From Flavobacterium hungaricum (GTDB lineage Bacteria > Bacteroidota > Bacteroidia > Flavobacteriales > Flavobacteriaceae), in the NCBI RefSeq assembly GCF_015182285.1, contig NZ_PRDM01000002.1:372001-436000 (forward strand): a stretch of DNA of 64,000 nucleotides, in the 5' to 3' direction. The notes under the pieces were generated by a model. It made no database searches. It saw only the letters and a program-made list of their open reading frames with translations, and had not been told where the DNA came from. Positions 51,945 to 61,314 of this stretch are shown here, one piece after another. The translations under genes were made by a program, and so were the position numbers. The first letter of the stretch is position 1; each line of letters begins with the position of its first letter.

Positions 51945-52140
51945 TGTGTGTGTAGTTTGATTTTCGTTTGCGAAGCTAAAACCCCAGTATTATTAAACCC
52001 TTGAAAAAAAATTAACATAGTGTTATGATTGACCGTAGCACTTCAGGTTTTATTAATCTTTAAATAACATACCGACATCAAATAATTGATTCACAACGAA
52101 AAACAAAATAATATTTTGACTCTAATTAAAAAATTGGCGT

Positions 52141-52149
52141 TAAATTTGC
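52141..52149 (+). promoter_or_regulatory. -7 promoter element of the DUF4407 gene
   Basis: TAAATTTGC matches the TAnnTTTG box, 30 bases ahead of the ATG; a TTTG lies about 22 bases upstream at 52115-52118. Confidence 0.5.
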
Positions 52150-52179
52150 CGTATCATCATTAATCAAAAATCATCAATC

Positions 52180-53280
52180 ATGTTAAAACAATTTTTTATC
52201 CTATGTTCGGGTGCAGACAAAGAGCTGCTCGAAGGATGTTCTGAAGGCGAGCAGACCAAATACGCAGGTATTGGCGCGACCGTTTTCTTTACGGCAGTTA
52301 TGGCTTTCCTTGCCAGTGCATATGCACTTTTTACCGTTTTCGATTCTATTTATCCAGCTTTAGCTTTTGGATTTGTTTGGAGTTTACTCATCTTTAATTT
52401 AGATCGGTTTATCGTTTCTACTATAAAGAAAAGAGATCGTTTTATGGACGAATTCCTTCAGGCAACGCCGCGTATTATTCTGGCGATTATTATTGCAATC
52501 GTAATTTCGAAACCTTTAGAAATTAAAATTTTCGAAAAAGAAATCAATACCGTTTTGCTGAAAGAGAAAAACGAAATGGAATTGGCGAATAAAAAACAAG
52601 TTGGTAATTATTTCAAATCAGATCTGGATAAAAATAAAGCCGAAATAGCAGCTTTAAAGGCAGATATCGTTAAGAAGGAAAAAGAAGTGAATGCTTTGTA
52701 TGCTACTTATATTACAGAAGCAGAAGGAACTGCCGGAACCAAGAGACTTGGAAAAGGCCCTGTTTACAAAGAAAAAAGAGAAAAACACGATGCGGCTCTT
52801 AAAGAATACGAAACATTAAAAACTGCAAATGAGGCTAAAATAGCCGAAAAAGAAAAAGCAGGTACACAATTGCAGGCTGATTTAGACAAAAAAGTTTCGC
52901 AGACACAGCCTATTATCGAAGGTTTTGACGGATTAATGGCGCGTATCAATGCGCTGAATAAACTGCCTTGGCTTCCTTCATTTTTTATAATGCTGTTGTT
53001 TCTGGCGATAGAAACGTCGCCGATCATTGCCAAATTATTAGCGCCAAAAGGCGAATACGACTTTAAGCAAGAAGAAGCCGAAACGGCAATGAAAGCCACT
53101 TTGGAACAGAATAAATACCAACGTGAATTATTAGTAAAAACAAGCGCTTCTATGCACGATAGAGTATATGCAGATATTGCAGAAGATAGAAGTCTTTACG
53201 ATCTGCAGCGAAAGAACGCAAAAGAATTGCTGGAACTCCAGTCCAACAGTTTTGTCGAAAAACAAAAAGCGACACTTTAA
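52180..53280 (+). CDS. DUF4407 membrane protein
   Basis: A 366-residue protein with membrane helices near the start (about 33-55, 58-80, 100-118), a long coiled coil (about 135-265, NKAEIAALKADIVKKEKEVNALY and neighbours), another membrane helix (LPSFFIMLLFLAIETSPIIA) and a charged cytoplasmic tail. It fits DUF4407 (ILCSGADKELLEGCSEGEQTKYAGIG is typical). Function unknown. Confidence 0.85.
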   Translation: MLKQFFILCSGADKELLEGCSEGEQTKYAGIGATVFFTAVMAFLASAYALFTVFDSIYPALAFGFVWSLLIFNLDRFIVSTIKKRDRFMDEFLQATPRIILAIIIAIVISKPLEIKIFEKEINTVLLKEKNEMELANKKQVGNYFKSDLDKNKAEIAALKADIVKKEKEVNALYATYITEAEGTAGTKRLGKGPVYKEKREKHDAALKEYETLKTANEAKIAEKEKAGTQLQADLDKKVSQTQPIIEGFDGLMARINALNKLPWLPSFFIMLLFLAIETSPIIAKLLAPKGEYDFKQEEAETAMKATLEQNKYQRELLVKTSASMHDRVYADIAEDRSLYDLQRKNAKELLELQSNSFVEKQKATL

Positions 53281-53300
53281 GCGATCCTGAAATCAGTTTT

Positions 53301-53368
53301 TTTAGCCGCGAATCCATGAATTATTTTCCTTGTATTTGAAAAATAAAAATTCGTGAATTCGCGGCTAA
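53301..53368. repeat. Inverted repeat, TTTAGCCGCGAAT type
   Basis: TTTAGCCGCGAATCCATGAA faces TTCGTGAATTCGCGGCTAAA. It is followed by CTTTGCG-type fragments and no gene. Confidence 0.6.
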
Positions 53369-53436
53369 ATAATTTTTATCAATTCCTTGCGCCCTTTGCG
53401 TAAATCTTTGCGATCTTTGCGGTTAAAAGAAATCCA

Positions 53437-54114
53437 ATGCTAAAAATAGCTCATCGAGGTGCCAAAGCCTACGAACCTGAGAATACTTTACAAGCTTTTC
53501 AAAAAGCCTTAGACTTAAATTCTGATGGAATCGAACTGGATGTTCATCTGAGCGTTGACGGACATATAATCGTAATGCACGATGAAACCATCGACAAAAT
53601 GACAAATGGAACAGGGGAAATCAACACCTATACTTTAGCCGAATTAAAATCATTTTTGATTACAGAAAAACATCAAATTCCAACTCTGAATGAGGTTTTT
53701 GATTTGGTCGACAAAAAATGTTTTATTAATGTCGAATTAAAAAATGCCGATACTTCTAAGCAGGTTGTTTCTTTAATAGAAGAATATATTTCTCAAAAAG
53801 AATGGGATTATCAGCATTTTATCATTTCAAGTTTTGACTGGAGTGCTCTGGAAGAAGTTCACCATCTAAATCCAAAAATTTTAATTGGAGTTTTAACCGA
53901 AGAGGATCTTGATACAGCTTTGGCTTTCGCCGAAAGTATAAAGGCAAAAGCAATTCATCCCGATTATAATTTATTGAATAGTGAAAACGTTCAAAAAATT
54001 CAGGAAAAAGGATTTTTAGTTTTCCCTTGGACAGTCAACTCGGATGAAGATATTCAAAAAGTAAAAGGGTATAAAGTAGATGGAATTATCTCTGATAATC
54101 CAGATAAAATATAA
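53437..54114 (+). CDS. Glycerophosphodiester phosphodiesterase
   Basis: A 225-residue TIM-barrel enzyme that splits glycerophosphodiesters to glycerol-3-phosphate and an alcohol. The family's catalytic segments are present: IAHRGAKAYEPENTLQAFQKAL, DGIELDVHLSVDGHIIVMHD (metal ligands) and the closing GYKVDGIISDNP. There is no signal peptide, so it acts in the cytosol. Confidence 0.92.
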   Translation: MLKIAHRGAKAYEPENTLQAFQKALDLNSDGIELDVHLSVDGHIIVMHDETIDKMTNGTGEINTYTLAELKSFLITEKHQIPTLNEVFDLVDKKCFINVELKNADTSKQVVSLIEEYISQKEWDYQHFIISSFDWSALEEVHHLNPKILIGVLTEEDLDTALAFAESIKAKAIHPDYNLLNSENVQKIQEKGFLVFPWTVNSDEDIQKVKGYKVDGIISDNPDKI

Positions 54115-54159
54115 AGTTTAAGTTTTAGCCACAGATTACACCAATTAAAAGGATTTTTT

Positions 54160-54296
54160 CGCCACGAATTACACAAATTTTCACGAATTAATTTTTTTCA
54201 AATTATTGAAATCTGTGTAAATCATTTTATCCCGATTGCTATCGGGAGTGACAAGAAAATAATTAGTGCCATTCGTGTAATTCGTGGCAAAAAAAA
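54160..54296. repeat. Inverted repeat, CGCCACGAATTACAC type
   Basis: TTCGCCACGAATTACACAAA on the left faces ATTCGTGTAATTCGTGGCAA on the right; a TATCCCGATTGCTATCGGGA palindrome lies inside at about 54230. Confidence 0.6.
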
Positions 54297-54320
54297 ACAT
54301 TCGTGGCAAATCAAAAAAAT

Positions 54321-55529
54321 ATGATTAAAAATTTCGACATAATCATCGTTGGCGGAGGCGCAGCAGGGTTTTTTACAGCGATTAATATTGCAGAGAAAAA
54401 TCCGAAACTCAAAATTGCAATTTTAGAAAGAGGAAAAGAAGTTCTTTCTAAAGTCCGCATCTCTGGCGGAGGAAGATGCAATGTAACGCACGCTTGTTTT
54501 GAACCGAATGAATTAGTGAAGTTTTATCCGCGCGGTGAAAAAGAACTTCGCGGTCCTTTTCATCAATTTTGTTCTGGAGACACAATCGAATGGTTTGAAA
54601 AACATGGTGTTGAACTCAAAATAGAAGAAGACGGCAGAATGTTTCCTGTTTCCAATTCATCTCAAACTATAATTGATTGTTTTCTAAAAGCAACCGAAAA
54701 ATTAGGCATAAAAATCCTTACGGGACAAAGTGTACAATCTATTTTCAAAAAAGAAAACCATTGGAAAATTGATACCCAAACTGATAATTACGCCGCCGAA
54801 AAATTAGTAATGGCAACAGGAAGCAATCCAAAAATATGGGAAATGCTTCAGGAACAAGGTCACGCTGTTGTGAGTCCTGTTCCTTCTTTATTTACTTTTA
54901 ATATTAAAGATTCTCGTATCAAAGAATTACCCGGCGTTGCAGCACAAGTTACCGTAAACGTAAAAGATACCAAACTAGAATCAACAGGACCTTTGCTGAT
55001 TACCCATTGGGGAATGAGCGGACCTGCCATCTTGAAGCTTTCGGCTTGGGGCGCCCGCATACTGCACGATAAAAATTATCAGTTTACCATTTTTGTGAAT
55101 TGGCTGAATGATGTTGATACAGAAGATGCTGAAAAAATCCTGAAAGATTTAAAACAGGAACACGCTAAGAAAGCAGTTTCTAAGAAATCTCCTTTCGATT
55201 TTCCGAATCGTTTGTGGGAAAGTCTGGTTTTAGCTTCTGATATTAACGAGGAAACGAAATGGGCTGATTTATCTAAAATTCAATTGCAAAATTTAGCTTT
55301 GCAGCTTACAAAAGCCAAATTTCAAGTTAACGGAAAAAGTACTTTTAAGGAAGAATTTGTAACAGCTGGCGGTATCGATTTAAAAGAGATCAATTTCAAA
55401 ACAATGCAAAGTAAACTTCATGAAAACCTTTATTTTGCTGGCGAAATTGTAAATATCGACGCGATTACAGGAGGTTTTAATTTTCAGAATGCCTGGACAA
55501 GCGGGTTTATTCTGGCTCAAAATATTTAA
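54321..55529 (+). CDS. HI0933-family FAD-dependent oxidoreductase
   Basis: A 402-residue flavoprotein of the HI0933/YhiN family: dinucleotide fold DIIIVGGGAAGFFTAINIAEK, then the family blocks VLSKVRISGGGRCNVTHACF, FPVSNSSQTIIDCF and the late AGEIVNIDAITGGFNFQNAW. I start at ATG 54321; a GTG six codons upstream lies in repeat-like DNA. The reaction is not known for this family. The next gene starts 6 bases after the stop. Confidence 0.88.
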   Translation: MIKNFDIIIVGGGAAGFFTAINIAEKNPKLKIAILERGKEVLSKVRISGGGRCNVTHACFEPNELVKFYPRGEKELRGPFHQFCSGDTIEWFEKHGVELKIEEDGRMFPVSNSSQTIIDCFLKATEKLGIKILTGQSVQSIFKKENHWKIDTQTDNYAAEKLVMATGSNPKIWEMLQEQGHAVVSPVPSLFTFNIKDSRIKELPGVAAQVTVNVKDTKLESTGPLLITHWGMSGPAILKLSAWGARILHDKNYQFTIFVNWLNDVDTEDAEKILKDLKQEHAKKAVSKKSPFDFPNRLWESLVLASDINEETKWADLSKIQLQNLALQLTKAKFQVNGKSTFKEEFVTAGGIDLKEINFKTMQSKLHENLYFAGEIVNIDAITGGFNFQNAWTSGFILAQNI

Positions 55530-55535
55530 GATAGA

Positions 55536-56183
55536 ATGAAATTTAAAGGAATTATTTTTGATTTAGACGGAACATTGGTAAATTCATTACACGACATTTC
55601 AGACGCGATGAATGTTGTTTTAACAGGTTTAAATCACCCAACACACACTTACGATACGTACCAATATTTTATAGGAAGCGGTCTGAGAAATTTGGTCAGC
55701 AAAGCGTTGCCTGCAGCTCATAGTAATGACGAACAAATCGAAATTTGTTTTGAGTGTATGATCAACGAATACCGTAAAAGCTGTACTTTAAAAACAAAAC
55801 CTTATGACGGTATTTTAGAATTATTGAACAATCCGGCATTAGTAAATATTAAAATGGCTGTTTTTTCGAATAAAGCAGACGAATTGACTAAGAAAATTGT
55901 TTCGGAAATATTTCCAGGGCATTTTGATGATGCAATTGGTTTGAGTACCGAAGCGCTTAAAAAACCAAATCCGTTTGAGGCCGTAGCAATCAGTAAAAAA
56001 TGGAATTTAAGTCCCGAAGAAATTCTTTTTGTCGGCGATTCTGATATTGATATGCAGACAGCTGTAAACGCAAACATGTTTCCTGTCGGGGTTTCTTGGG
56101 GCTACAGAACCGAAGAAGAATTGAAAGCAAGCGGTGCTAAAATTGTGATTAATAAAGCTTCCGAATTAATTGGGATCTTATAA
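55536..56183 (+). CDS. Phosphoglycolate phosphatase-like HAD hydrolase
   Basis: A 215-residue HAD hydrolase: FDLDGTLVNSLHDISDAM (motif I), VFSNKADELTK (motif II), LKKPNPFEA (motif III Lys) and FVGDSDIDMQTAVNANM (motif IV). The pattern fits the Gph group, which clears phosphoglycolate and similar phosphates. It is 6 bases behind the flavoprotein gene and probably cotranscribed. Confidence 0.87.
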   Translation: MKFKGIIFDLDGTLVNSLHDISDAMNVVLTGLNHPTHTYDTYQYFIGSGLRNLVSKALPAAHSNDEQIEICFECMINEYRKSCTLKTKPYDGILELLNNPALVNIKMAVFSNKADELTKKIVSEIFPGHFDDAIGLSTEALKKPNPFEAVAISKKWNLSPEEILFVGDSDIDMQTAVNANMFPVGVSWGYRTEEELKASGAKIVINKASELIGIL

Positions 56184-56276
56184 TTCAGAAGCTAAATAAT
56201 TAACAAGAATTTACAGAATTAGTAAGTTTTCGTTAAGACCATTCTAATAATTTTACTTTCAACTAAATACGACTAG

Positions 56277-56993
56277 ATGAAAGTAAAATTACTTACCACA
56301 ATTTCTTTTTTCACTTACCAGTTAAGTATTTCTCAAACGGAGAAATTATTAAAAGGAAAAGTTGTTGATCAATCTTATTCTCTTAAAGATGTTGAAGTTA
56401 TTAATAAAACCGCTTTCACAAGTACAAGAACAAATGAATTAGGAGAATTTTCAATTCTGGTAAATCCTCAAGACAGTCTTTTTTTCTTTCATAAAAATTA
56501 CTTTTTCACACGTATTAGAATAACAGCAGAAAATATTCAGACTAATAATCTAGTGATTAAAATGATTTTAAAACCAGAAGAATTGGATGAGGTTCTGGTT
56601 TCCAGATCTGTTTTTACAAAAGGTGATATCCATAAAATTGTCAACGATCGAGAAGCTACAAATGAAATCATAGTTCGAAAACAATTTGATGATGTGACCT
56701 CAAAGGTTAATGTTTATGACGGAAAGATAAAAAATGCCGTCAATCTTAGTTATCCCATTTTTGATAAGCCTAAGAAAAAAATCGAAGTTGATAATCGCTT
56801 TAAAAAACTTGTAAAAGCTTCTTGTCCGCCAGATTTTTTTACTAACGATTTAAAAATAAAAGCCGACGAAAAAGAAATTTTCTTAAACTATTGTAACGAT
56901 GATCCGAAATCTAAAACACTTTTAGAAAAATCAAATATTTTAGAATTAATGGATTTTCTGTATGCTAAAAATGAGGAGTTTAAGAAGCTGTAA
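56277..56993 (+). CDS. Secreted carboxypeptidase-regulatory-like domain protein
   Basis: A 238-residue protein with a short signal-like start (LLTTISFFTYQLSISQT). A single CarboxypepD_reg-like domain lies at about 25-105 (LLKGKVVDQSYSLKDVEVINKTAFTSTRTNELGEFSILV), then a polar C-terminal half that fits no family I know. Such domains sit at the front of TonB receptors; here the barrel is absent. The last 14 bases overlap the convergent TPR gene. Confidence 0.75.
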   Translation: MKVKLLTTISFFTYQLSISQTEKLLKGKVVDQSYSLKDVEVINKTAFTSTRTNELGEFSILVNPQDSLFFFHKNYFFTRIRITAENIQTNNLVIKMILKPEELDEVLVSRSVFTKGDIHKIVNDREATNEIIVRKQFDDVTSKVNVYDGKIKNAVNLSYPIFDKPKKKIEVDNRFKKLVKASCPPDFFTNDLKIKADEKEIFLNYCNDDPKSKTLLEKSNILELMDFLYAKNEEFKKL

Positions 56994-57960
56994 TAGCTTT
57001 TTTCAGCTTCTTAAATTTCAAGAAAACCGTAATTAAAGCAATCAACAATACGATACTTACTATAGATAAAATCAGGACACTTGTTTCAATCTGGTATAAG
57101 TAATCGGGATGAACTATATGCTTGCTTTCTCGTAAATCTTTTAATTGAGAACCGTAAGTTCCTGCTTTTATGCGATAATAATCAATTCCGCTTTGCGCAC
57201 TATTAATCATTCTCGCTACGATTAAATCTCCATCGCAGCCATAAACTCGGGCAGTTCTGTAAATCTGAAGTGCATTTTCGTTTTCTCCTTTTAATTCAGT
57301 AAGATTTGCAAGTTCAAAAAGCAGGATCGAAATAACTTTGTCTTTTGGTTCTATAAATGACATTCGCTCATTTACTTGATAATAAATGGATTGAAGTAAT
57401 TCGTCTATTTGAGTTTTAGACAATTTGGTTTGAGGTTCGCCTTTGTTTCCAAAATTCGTATTAATTAAAAACTGACCAGAAATATCTTTTAAATTCTTGA
57501 TTTTAGCTTCTAATATTTTTAAATGCAGCCATTCAGAGCCATTGTGAGATTCAGGATTAATTTCAATAGATTTTTTAATCCACGTATAGGCTTTTTGATT
57601 TTCGCCCATCAATTCATAAAGTGTTCCCAGATTGGATGCCGTAGAATATCGATTAGGCTCCCTTTTTTCGATATTCAAATATAAATTTAAAGCTTCCTGA
57701 TATTTTCCTAGGACTATTAAAAGATATCCTTTATCAGATAAGTAATCGAGATCATCTGTTTTTTTGTACAAACTATCAAGTTCTTTTATTATTCTCGGAA
57801 AATCTCCCTTAAAAAAATGATGTCCACGAGGTACAAACCCTCTATAATCAATGTAAGCATAAGCTCCATTTTTAAGAATTTTCGTTTCTCCATTCAAACA
57901 AGCGAACGTTTTAAAGGAAATTAAAACTAAAGCAATAACAAAAACCTTGAATCTATTCAT
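56980..57960 (-). CDS. TPR-repeat membrane-anchored protein
   Basis: A 326-residue protein: signal peptide (to about residue 20), TPR repeats (about 70-150, LSDKGYLLIVLGKYQEALNLYLNIEKREPNRYSTASNLGTLYELMGENQKAY), a further helical section and one C-terminal membrane helix (LILSIVSIVLLIALITVFL). It should lie in the periplasm, tethered by its C-terminus. Its end overlaps the convergent gene by 14 bases. Partner unknown. Confidence 0.78.
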   Translation of the reverse strand: MNRFKVFVIALVLISFKTFACLNGETKILKNGAYAYIDYRGFVPRGHHFFKGDFPRIIKELDSLYKKTDDLDYLSDKGYLLIVLGKYQEALNLYLNIEKREPNRYSTASNLGTLYELMGENQKAYTWIKKSIEINPESHNGSEWLHLKILEAKIKNLKDISGQFLINTNFGNKGEPQTKLSKTQIDELLQSIYYQVNERMSFIEPKDKVISILLFELANLTELKGENENALQIYRTARVYGCDGDLIVARMINSAQSGIDYYRIKAGTYGSQLKDLRESKHIVHPDYLYQIETSVLILSIVSIVLLIALITVFLKFKKLKKAITAS

Positions 57961-58014
57961 AAAGTATTGATTAAACCTGGAATAAAGAAAAACCTAAAAC
58001 CTGAAACTAAAAAT

Positions 58015-58491
58015 CTACTTATTCAGCCACCAAATACTAGCATTCAAAATCAGTGCAAAACTGACCCAAGCCATATACGGAATTAATAAGTAACCAGCAG
58101 TTTTATTGATTTTGATAAATTTCAGATACGTTTCGTAAATCATTAAAAGCAAAAGAGCAATTTCAACTAAAGCCAATAGTGGATTTTTTAATCCGAAGAA
58201 TAAATACGACCAGATCGCATTAAGCGTCAGCTGAATAATAAAAAATAAAAGCGCTTTTTTTACTTCTTCACTCTGCTCTTTTATTTTATCCCAAACCAAT
58301 CCTGCGGCAACGGCCATCAAGATATAAAGCAAGGTCCACATTGGCATAAAAATCCAATTCGGCGGATTAAAAAAGGGTTTTATAAGCGTTGGATACCAGC
58401 TTTCTACGCTTGGTCTGGTCACAATACTTGCAGAATATCCTACGGATAGACAGATAACTAAAGCGATAATGATTTTTACAATCTTATTCAT
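58015..58491 (-). CDS. TspO/MBR-family membrane protein
   Basis: A 158-residue protein with five membrane helices. Family marks are SWYPTLIKPFFNPPNWIFMPMWTLLYILMAVAAGLVW and LNAIWSYLFFGLKNPLLALVEI. TspO proteins bind tetrapyrroles and related ligands and can affect stress responses. I start at ATG 58491; an in-frame TTG seven codons upstream has no support. Confidence 0.92.
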   Translation of the reverse strand: MNKIVKIIIALVICLSVGYSASIVTRPSVESWYPTLIKPFFNPPNWIFMPMWTLLYILMAVAAGLVWDKIKEQSEEVKKALLFFIIQLTLNAIWSYLFFGLKNPLLALVEIALLLLMIYETYLKFIKINKTAGYLLIPYMAWVSFALILNASIWWLNK

Positions 58492-58630
58492 TTTATCAAA
58501 TTTTGAATTCAAAAATAGTCAAAAGAAAATTTAAACCATATAAGTTATATAAGTTCATTTGAGTAAAGCCCGCTTATAATATCTTACATAACTTATATGG
58601 CGAAAAAATTATCTATTATGGTGAAAAAAC

Positions 58631-58639
58631 TATCTTTGC
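58631..58639 (+). promoter_or_regulatory. -7 promoter element of mvaD
   Basis: TATCTTTGC lies 16 bases ahead of the ATG at 58656. It probably drives the isoprenoid cluster that follows. Confidence 0.55.
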
Positions 58640-58655
58640 CAAAATTTTATAATTC

Positions 58656-59753
58656 ATGTTTACAGCAGCCGATTTTATTTCGCAAAAATATACTTCAATA
58701 ATTGAAAGCGGAAGCTTTGAATGGAGCGCTCCCAGCAATATTGCATTAGTTAAATATTGGGGTAAAAAAGACAATCAGATTCCCGCAAATCCTTCAGTAA
58801 GTTTTACTTTAAATAATTGTAAAACGATTACTAAATTGGGATTTGAAAAACGAGATGCTTCGACTCTCACTGTGACAAATGGGTTTTCTTTTGATTTACT
58901 TTTTGAAGGAAAACCAAAAGAAGATTTCAAACCAAAGATTCAAAAATTTTTAGAAAGAGTTGAGGTTTATCTGCCGTTTTTAAAAGACTATCATTTTACA
59001 ATAGATACGCAAAATACATTTCCTCACAGTTCTGGAATCGCTTCTTCGGCTTCTGGAATGGCGGCTTTGGCAATGAATTTTATGAGTTTAGAAAAGGCAT
59101 TGAATCCAGAAATGTCAGATGATTATTTTTATCAAAAAGCATCGTTTTTAGCGCGTTTAGGTTCTGGAAGCGCTTGCAGAAGCGTAAAAGGAAATGTAGT
59201 CGTTTGGGGAAATCAGGCAAATATTGAGGGAAGCACCGATTTATTTGGAGTTGAATTTCCGTATACGATTCACGAAAATTTCAAGAATTATCAAGATACT
59301 ATTTTATTGGTCGATAAAGGTGAGAAACAAGTTTCGAGTACAGTCGGACATGATTTAATGCACAATCATCCATATGCCGAAAGACGTTTTGCTCAGGCAC
59401 ACGAAAATTTAGATCAATTAATCAAGATTTTTGAAAACGGTAATTTAGAGGAGTTTATCAAAGTTGTAGAAAGTGAAGCTTTGACTTTACATGCTATGAT
59501 GATGACATCCATGCCGTATTTTATTTTGATGAAACCAAATACATTGCAAATTATAAATGCAATTTGGAAATTTAGAAACGAAACCCAAATTCCAGTATGT
59601 TTTACCCTTGATGCAGGTGCCAATGTGCATGTGCTTTATCCCGAAAACGTTACCGAAAAAGTATTACAATTTATTCAGGAAGAATTAGTTGTATTTTGTC
59701 AGAATCGTCAGTACATTTGCGACAAAATTGGAGAAGGCGCGATTGCATTATAA
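58656..59753 (+). CDS. mvaD: Diphosphomevalonate decarboxylase
   Basis: A 365-residue GHMP-fold enzyme that turns mevalonate diphosphate, with ATP, into isopentenyl diphosphate. Landmarks are SNIALVKYWGKKDNQIPANPSVSFTLN at the front, the ATP loop FPHSSGIASSASGMAALAMN, ARLGSGSACRSVKGNVVVWG, and CFTLDAGANVHVLYP near the end. It opens a cluster with a GHMP kinase and a UbiA prenyltransferase, so this organism appears to use the mevalonate route. Confidence 0.93.
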   Translation: MFTAADFISQKYTSIIESGSFEWSAPSNIALVKYWGKKDNQIPANPSVSFTLNNCKTITKLGFEKRDASTLTVTNGFSFDLLFEGKPKEDFKPKIQKFLERVEVYLPFLKDYHFTIDTQNTFPHSSGIASSASGMAALAMNFMSLEKALNPEMSDDYFYQKASFLARLGSGSACRSVKGNVVVWGNQANIEGSTDLFGVEFPYTIHENFKNYQDTILLVDKGEKQVSSTVGHDLMHNHPYAERRFAQAHENLDQLIKIFENGNLEEFIKVVESEALTLHAMMMTSMPYFILMKPNTLQIINAIWKFRNETQIPVCFTLDAGANVHVLYPENVTEKVLQFIQEELVVFCQNRQYICDKIGEGAIAL

Positions 59754-59782
59754 TTTTCCGTATCTTTAGTTAAATTTTGGTT

Positions 59783-60001
59783 ATGGACATTCAATTAGAA
59801 AAATTAGAACTGATAAAGCTTTTAGCAGAAACAGAAAATCCTAATATCATAAAATCTATTCGGAAAATTTTTAAAAAAGAACAGAAAGATTGGTGGGATG
59901 ATTTAAGTGACCAGCAAAAAGCAGAAATTGAAGAAGGAGAAAGACAAATTGAACGTGGAGAATTTGTTGAATATGAAGAAATGATGAAAAAATTTCGTTA
60001 A
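59783..60001 (+). CDS. Antitoxin of a RelE/ParE-type pair
   Basis: A 72-residue, strongly charged helical protein (KLELIKLLAETENPNIIKSIRKIFKKEQKDWWDDLS and an acidic C-terminal half). Size, charge and its position one base into the toxin start (TAATG) fit a type II antitoxin. I start at ATG 59783 rather than the in-frame TTG two codons earlier. It lies between two mevalonate-pathway genes. Confidence 0.75.
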   Translation: MDIQLEKLELIKLLAETENPNIIKSIRKIFKKEQKDWWDDLSDQQKAEIEEGERQIERGEFVEYEEMMKKFR

Positions 60002-60306
60002 TGAAAAGAACGATAATCTTTTCAAAAAATGCTGAAAAAAGTTTATTTGAATTATTTGAATATCTGGAAATTAAATGGTCAAAAAAGGTAAAAGATAAAT
60101 TTATATCAAATCTCGACAAAGTAATTTATCTAATACAAATAGAACCTGAAATTTTTCCTAAGTCAGAACTAAATAAAAACTATCGCAAATGCGTGTTGTC
60201 AAAACAAACAACAATTTATTACAAATTCAACACAAAAAGAATTGAAATAATTGCATTTTTCGATACCAGACAAGACCAAAACAAAATAAAAAAAGACATA
60301 AAATAA
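60001..60306 (+). CDS. RelE/ParE-family toxin
   Basis: A 101-residue basic protein with the ParE/RelE fold pattern: KRTIIFSKNAEKSLFELFEYLEIKWSKKVKDKFISNLDKVIYLI, then KNYRKCVLSKQTTIYYKFN and a final RIEIIAFFDTRQDQNKIKK. ParE members poison gyrase and RelE members cut mRNA; which applies is not clear. Its start shares one base with the antitoxin stop, and the next gene (GHMP kinase) begins 4 bases after its end. Confidence 0.82.
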   Translation: MKRTIIFSKNAEKSLFELFEYLEIKWSKKVKDKFISNLDKVIYLIQIEPEIFPKSELNKNYRKCVLSKQTTIYYKFNTKRIEIIAFFDTRQDQNKIKKDIK

Positions 60307-60309
60307 ATC

Positions 60310-61248
60310 ATGAAAGGACCATTATTTTACTCAAAAATATTACTCTTTGGAGAATACGGAATTATCCGCGACTCTAAAGGACTTTCTATCCCTTATAATT
60401 TTTACAATGGTGCATTGAAGAAATCAGAAGAGCCTTCTGATGAGGCAATTGCATCAAACAAAAGTTTAAGAAGTTTTGCTTCTTATCTTGAAGTTCTTCA
60501 TACACAACAGCCAGAATTGGTGACTTTTGATTTGGAAACTTTAAAAAGTGATGTTGAAAGCGGGATGTATTTCGATTCTAGTATTCCGCAAGGATATGGT
60601 GTTGGGAGCAGCGGCGCACTAGTAGCGGCTATTTATGATAAATATGCTACCAACAAAATCACGGTTTTAGAAAATCTTACCCGCGAAAAGTTATTACACT
60701 TAAAAAATGTATTTTCTCAAATGGAAAGCTTTTTTCATGGGAAAAGTTCTGGTTTAGACCCATTAAACAGTTATTTAAGTATTCCGATTTTAATTAATTC
60801 TAAAGATAATATTGAAGCAACTGGAATTCCGACTCAGAGTTTTGACGGAAAAGGTGCTGTCTTTTTGTTAGATTCTGGAATTGTAGGCGAAACCGCGCCG
60901 ATGGTCAATATCTTTATGGAAAACCTAAAAGACAAAGGTTTCCGCGCGATGCTTAAAAACCATTTTGTAAAATATACCGATGCCTGCGTAGAAAACTTCT
61001 TGCAAGGCGACATGAAGTCTTTGTTTACCAATACCAAGAAACTTTCTAAAGTGGTTTTGAATAATTTCAAACCGATGATTCCAGAACAGTTTCACGGAAT
61101 CTGGCAGCACGGAATTGATACAAATGACTATTACCTTAAACTTTGCGGTTCTGGCGGAGGCGGTTATATCTTAGGATTTACCGAAGATTTGGAGCGCGCC
61201 AAGGCTTCACTTAAGGACTATAAATTAGAAGTCGTTTATCAATTTTAA
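60310..61248 (+). CDS. GHMP kinase, probable mevalonate kinase
   Basis: A 312-residue GHMP kinase: KILLFGEYGIIRDSKGLSIPYNF at the front, the ATP-binding loop PQGYGVGSSGALVAAIYDKY, SFFHGKSSGLDPLNSYLSIP and the closing LKLCGSGGGGYILGF. In Bacteroidota a protein of this type beside mvaD is taken as the mevalonate kinase. It could be phosphomevalonate kinase instead. The toxin gene ends only 3 bases upstream. Confidence 0.82.
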   Translation: MKGPLFYSKILLFGEYGIIRDSKGLSIPYNFYNGALKKSEEPSDEAIASNKSLRSFASYLEVLHTQQPELVTFDLETLKSDVESGMYFDSSIPQGYGVGSSGALVAAIYDKYATNKITVLENLTREKLLHLKNVFSQMESFFHGKSSGLDPLNSYLSIPILINSKDNIEATGIPTQSFDGKGAVFLLDSGIVGETAPMVNIFMENLKDKGFRAMLKNHFVKYTDACVENFLQGDMKSLFTNTKKLSKVVLNNFKPMIPEQFHGIWQHGIDTNDYYLKLCGSGGGGYILGFTEDLERAKASLKDYKLEVVYQF

Positions 61249-61314
61249 ACTTTGTGTTTATAAGACATAGCTGCTAAATACTCTTCTTTACATTCATCTT
61301 TAAAAGATATAATT

